Shown here: piece by piece, positions 62,281 to 64,000 of the stretch
Layout: each line of letters starts with the position of its first letter
Numbering within the stretch: the first letter of the stretch is position 1
Source: an uncultured Chryseobacterium sp.
GTDB lineage: Bacteria; Bacteroidota; Bacteroidia; Flavobacteriales; Weeksellaceae
Direction of reading: 5' to 3'
Assembly (NCBI GenBank): GCA_913775525.1
Contig: CAJYLH010000034.1
Span: forward strand, 124,001 to 188,000
Length of the DNA: 64,000 nt
The notes under the pieces: generated by a model
Seen by the model: the letters and a program-made list of their open reading frames with translations, nothing else
What the model was told of the DNA's origin: nothing
Database searches by the model: none
Made by a program: the position numbers and the translations under genes

Positions 62281-62709
62281 ATGTTATATAAAGAAATACA
62301 TATAGGGCAATTCATTAAAGAAAGAGTTGCAGAGCAGGAAATAACAATGGAAAGGGTATGTAATTTCCTCAAGAAAGACGAAGAATTCATTGAAAACGTA
62401 TACGAGAGTAAATCGATCGATACGGATCTGCTCCTCAGATGGAGCAAGCTACTGGAATATGATTTTTTCAGACTGTACAGTTCACACCTGATCCTGTATG
62501 CGCCGCCTTCTGCCGTGAAGAAAGATGCGAAGAAATCTGATAAGATCCCATACTTCCGGAAAAACATTTACACCCAGGAGATTAAAAATTTCATCCTGAA
62601 GCGCATCCAGTCAGGAGAAATGAACCAAACAGAGATTATCCGGGAGTATTCTATTCCAAAAAGCACTTTGCACCGCTGGCTGCAAAAAAATACTGATACT
62701 AACGTTTAA
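62281..62709 (+). CDS. Paired HTH protein A (transposase-like HTH, no catalytic domain)
   Basis: A 142-residue protein with two DNA-binding-like parts. The N-terminal half (HIGQFIKERVAEQEITMERV, DLLLRWSKLLEYDFFRLYSS) looks like a diverged XRE domain; the C-terminal 45 residues (FRKNIYTQEIKNFILKRIQS, then IIREYSIPKSTLHRWLQKN) resemble the HTH of IS3-type OrfA. I recall close relatives in many Chryseobacterium genomes, sometimes labelled transposase, but no DDE domain is present. ATG at 62281 (MLYKEIHIG) is preferred to that at 62248. Protein B follows after 12 bp. Confidence 0.78.
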   Translation: MLYKEIHIGQFIKERVAEQEITMERVCNFLKKDEEFIENVYESKSIDTDLLLRWSKLLEYDFFRLYSSHLILYAPPSAVKKDAKKSDKIPYFRKNIYTQEIKNFILKRIQSGEMNQTEIIREYSIPKSTLHRWLQKNTDTNV

Positions 62710-62721
62710 AAACACAATGTA

Positions 62722-63048
62722 ATGCGTCCCAACTATGTAAAAATTTTCACGGATATGCTGAAAGAGCATGATCCTGAAAAGCTCAACGACCCGAAAATAC
62801 AGCGGCAGCTGCGGAATCTGAATACTTCTGAAGATGTCCTGAACTTTAACGAAAAAGTTTTCCAGCAGTCTAAGGAGATGCAGAAAAGCAACCAGAAACT
62901 GAAGACCTACGACAGGAAAACCATGATCAAGCTCCTGAAATACCAGCAGAAGCATGGCTTTTCTACCAGTTATATGTCCAGGAAATATAAGATCAGCAGG
63001 ACTACCCTCTCAAAATGGAGGAAAAATTTTGAAGACGATATCAAATAA
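62722..63048 (+). CDS. Paired HTH protein B
   Basis: A 108-residue basic protein. The N-terminal half is helical (MRPNYVKIFTDMLKEHD, RNLNTSEDVLNFNEKVFQQ) and the C-terminal 45 residues form an HTH of OrfA type (YDRKTMIKLLKYQQKHGFST, SYMSRKYKISRTTLSKWRKN), similar in shape to protein A. It lies 12 bp after A, so they are co-transcribed. It has no catalytic domain. From memory the A-B order recurs in related genomes, so this may be a two-component DNA-binding unit. Confidence 0.75.
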   Translation: MRPNYVKIFTDMLKEHDPEKLNDPKIQRQLRNLNTSEDVLNFNEKVFQQSKEMQKSNQKLKTYDRKTMIKLLKYQQKHGFSTSYMSRKYKISRTTLSKWRKNFEDDIK

Positions 63049-63073
63049 ACAATATCATTGTTTAAAAAAATAA

Positions 63074-63102
63074 GAAAGGCTGTTATTAAGACAGTCTTTT
63101 CT
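63074..63102 (+). terminator. Terminator after the paired HTH genes
   Basis: AAGGCTGT (63076-63083) pairs with ACAGTCTT (63092-63099) with one mismatch, followed by a T-rich tail. Confidence 0.55.
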
Positions 63103-63150
63103 ATTAATTTTTATCAAAGCTTTCTTTAAACAATATTCGCAATACATTTT

Positions 63151-63702
63151 TTATGTCTGCTGCAGACACCAGTACAGAATCTTTGCAATATTCCTGGCAT
63201 CATCCACACCTCTGTGATGAGTACCTTCCAGTGTAAAATTCAATGCGCTCAGCGCTCTGGCCATCCCGACACTTTTCCGAACGGTCGGATACAATTGCCC
63301 GAATAAAGTTTTTACATTGATATGGCCGTCACTCAGAGGATAATCTATCCGGAACTTAGCTGACTGGTCCTGAAGCATGCTCAGATCGTAATTTCCATAA
63401 CTTGCCCAGGTAAGGTGCTCTGAATTGTATTCTGCACGAAGGATATCGAAAGCATCTTCCAGCATTATTCCTTCATCATCCAGTATCTGCTGCGTGATAG
63501 AAGTCAGTTCGGTACAGAATGGACTTACTGTTGAAAACCGGGGCTTCACCAGGATGCCTTCGCTCTGTAAAACTGTACCGGTTTTGGCATCCATCAGGCA
63601 AACCCCGATCTCTATGATTTCACTTTGCTGACCTCTCGGCGGACGGTCATTCCAGCATGTTGCTTCAAGGTCTATGATTACTATATGGTCTGTTGTGTTC
63701 AC
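63151..63702 (-). CDS. DEDDh 3'-5' exonuclease (ERI1-like)
   Basis: A 183-residue exonuclease. ExoI is VIIDLEATCWNDRPP (Asp11 and Glu13), ExoII is WASYGNYDLSMLQ, and ExoIII is THHRGVDDARNIAKIL with the catalytic His and Asp. The set resembles the ERI1/3'hExo group and should need two metal ions to remove nucleotides from 3' ends of RNA or DNA. A paralogous gene lies 22 bp upstream on the same strand, so the two form a tandem. Confidence 0.88.
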   Translation of the reverse strand: MNTTDHIVIIDLEATCWNDRPPRGQQSEIIEIGVCLMDAKTGTVLQSEGILVKPRFSTVSPFCTELTSITQQILDDEGIMLEDAFDILRAEYNSEHLTWASYGNYDLSMLQDQSAKFRIDYPLSDGHINVKTLFGQLYPTVRKSVGMARALSALNFTLEGTHHRGVDDARNIAKILYWCLQQT

Positions 63703-63724
63703 TTTTTTATCTATTTAATTGTTA

Positions 63725-64000
63725 CTACAGGATCTCACGTAAAATCCTGGCCGCATTATAGGCATCATCCGCTCCGCTGTGATGGTGGCCTTCAAAATTC
63801 ATGTTCAGAGCGTTCAGCGCTCTTCTCAATCCCATCATCTTATAGAGTCCGTTATGATTCCGAAACAGGTGCATGATGTTGAGGTAGTTTCCTGAAAAAG
63901 GGTTTTCAATGCCCAGATAATCGCACTGCTGCATCATCTGCTCCCGGTCGAAAGCCCCAAAGCCTGCCCAGGTAAGCATTTCAGGGTGGTACTCATCCCT
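63725..64000 (-). CDS. DEDDh 3'-5' exonuclease, tandem paralogue, 5' end outside window
   Basis: The C-terminal 91 residues of a second exonuclease, open at the window edge. ExoII is LTWAGFGAFDREQMM, and ExoIII is GHHHSGADDAYNAARIL. It is laid out like the 63151 gene (LTWASYGNYD and THHRGVDDARNIAKIL) but is clearly diverged, so the duplication is not recent. ExoI lies beyond base 64000. It is the upstream gene of the pair, 22 bp before the next start. Confidence 0.85.
   Translation of the reverse strand, partial: RDEYHPEMLTWAGFGAFDREQMMQQCDYLGIENPFSGNYLNIMHLFRNHNGLYKMMGLRRALNALNMNFEGHHHSGADDAYNAARILREIL

Overview
The window looks like a chromosomal segment of a Flavobacteriia bacterium, most probably Chryseobacterium or a close Weeksellaceae relative. 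The grounds are: a SusC/SusD pair under an ECF-sigma/FecR switch, the type IX secretion protein PorZ and a cargo-type sorting domain, -7 promoter elements of the form TAnnTTTG with almost no Shine-Dalgarno sequences, and a two-gene HTH unit of a kind I associate with Chryseobacterium. No phage, integrase, plasmid function, complete insertion sequence, rRNA or CRISPR array was seen.

Layout. 1-8.1 kb: 3' part of panC, a tRNA Lys-Leu-Lys operon, aroK, an S4 RNA-binding protein, an FKBP-like lipoprotein, a glutamate-synthase-like protein, mtaB, a DinB-like protein, a palindromic repeat element and a PD-(D/E)XK-like protein. 8.2-17.1 kb: a GT35 phosphorylase-family protein lacking the PLP lysine, then on the minus strand an ordered sigma factor, anti-sigma, SusC, SusD and glycerophosphodiesterase block. 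17.2-20.7 kb: small unknown genes and an unknown two-gene secreted operon. 20.7-29.3 kb: a peptide-scavenging cluster of a DPP4-type peptidase and three proton/oligopeptide (POT) transporters, interrupted by a DUF1016 nuclease gene. 29.3-40.0 kb: thioredoxin-like protein, recG, an AraC/pseudo-receiver pair, GNAT, dapA, a 5'-nucleotidase split over two genes, porZ and recO.

40.1-49.1 kb, all minus strand: a GH63-type glucosidase, an SDR dehydrogenase, a GNAT, a DUF1684 protein, an ANT(6)-like adenylyltransferase, an unknown gene next to a 7-bp-period repeat, mqo and gpsA. 49.3-58.8 kb: an M23 peptidase with an insertion in its catalytic domain, an Rrf2/YwnB-like regulon with two matching operators, a DUF4440/beta-lactamase-fold fusion, a membrane-anchored XRE protein, a glycine-zipper lipoprotein, an FKBP isomerase, a catalase-fold protein, a TetR/NTF2 pair with a clear operator, and a TerC protein. 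59.2-64 kb: a LamG protein bound for type IX secretion, a SulP transporter, the paired HTH genes and two tandem DEDDh exonucleases, the second cut by the window edge.

Functionally the window mixes housekeeping genes (panC, aroK, dapA, recG, recO, mtaB, gpsA, mqo) with nutrient acquisition: dipeptides (DPP4 plus POT), phosphodiesters and nucleotides (SusCD-GDPD, split 5'-nucleotidase) and glucans (GT35, GH63). The strongest leads are the Lys-to-Thr change at the PLP site of the GT35 protein, the sigma-controlled SusCD-GDPD locus, the matching TGTAA-N9-TTACA operators of the Rrf2 pair, the Ala/Pro insertion in the M23 peptidase, and the paired transposase-like HTH proteins that have no transposase.
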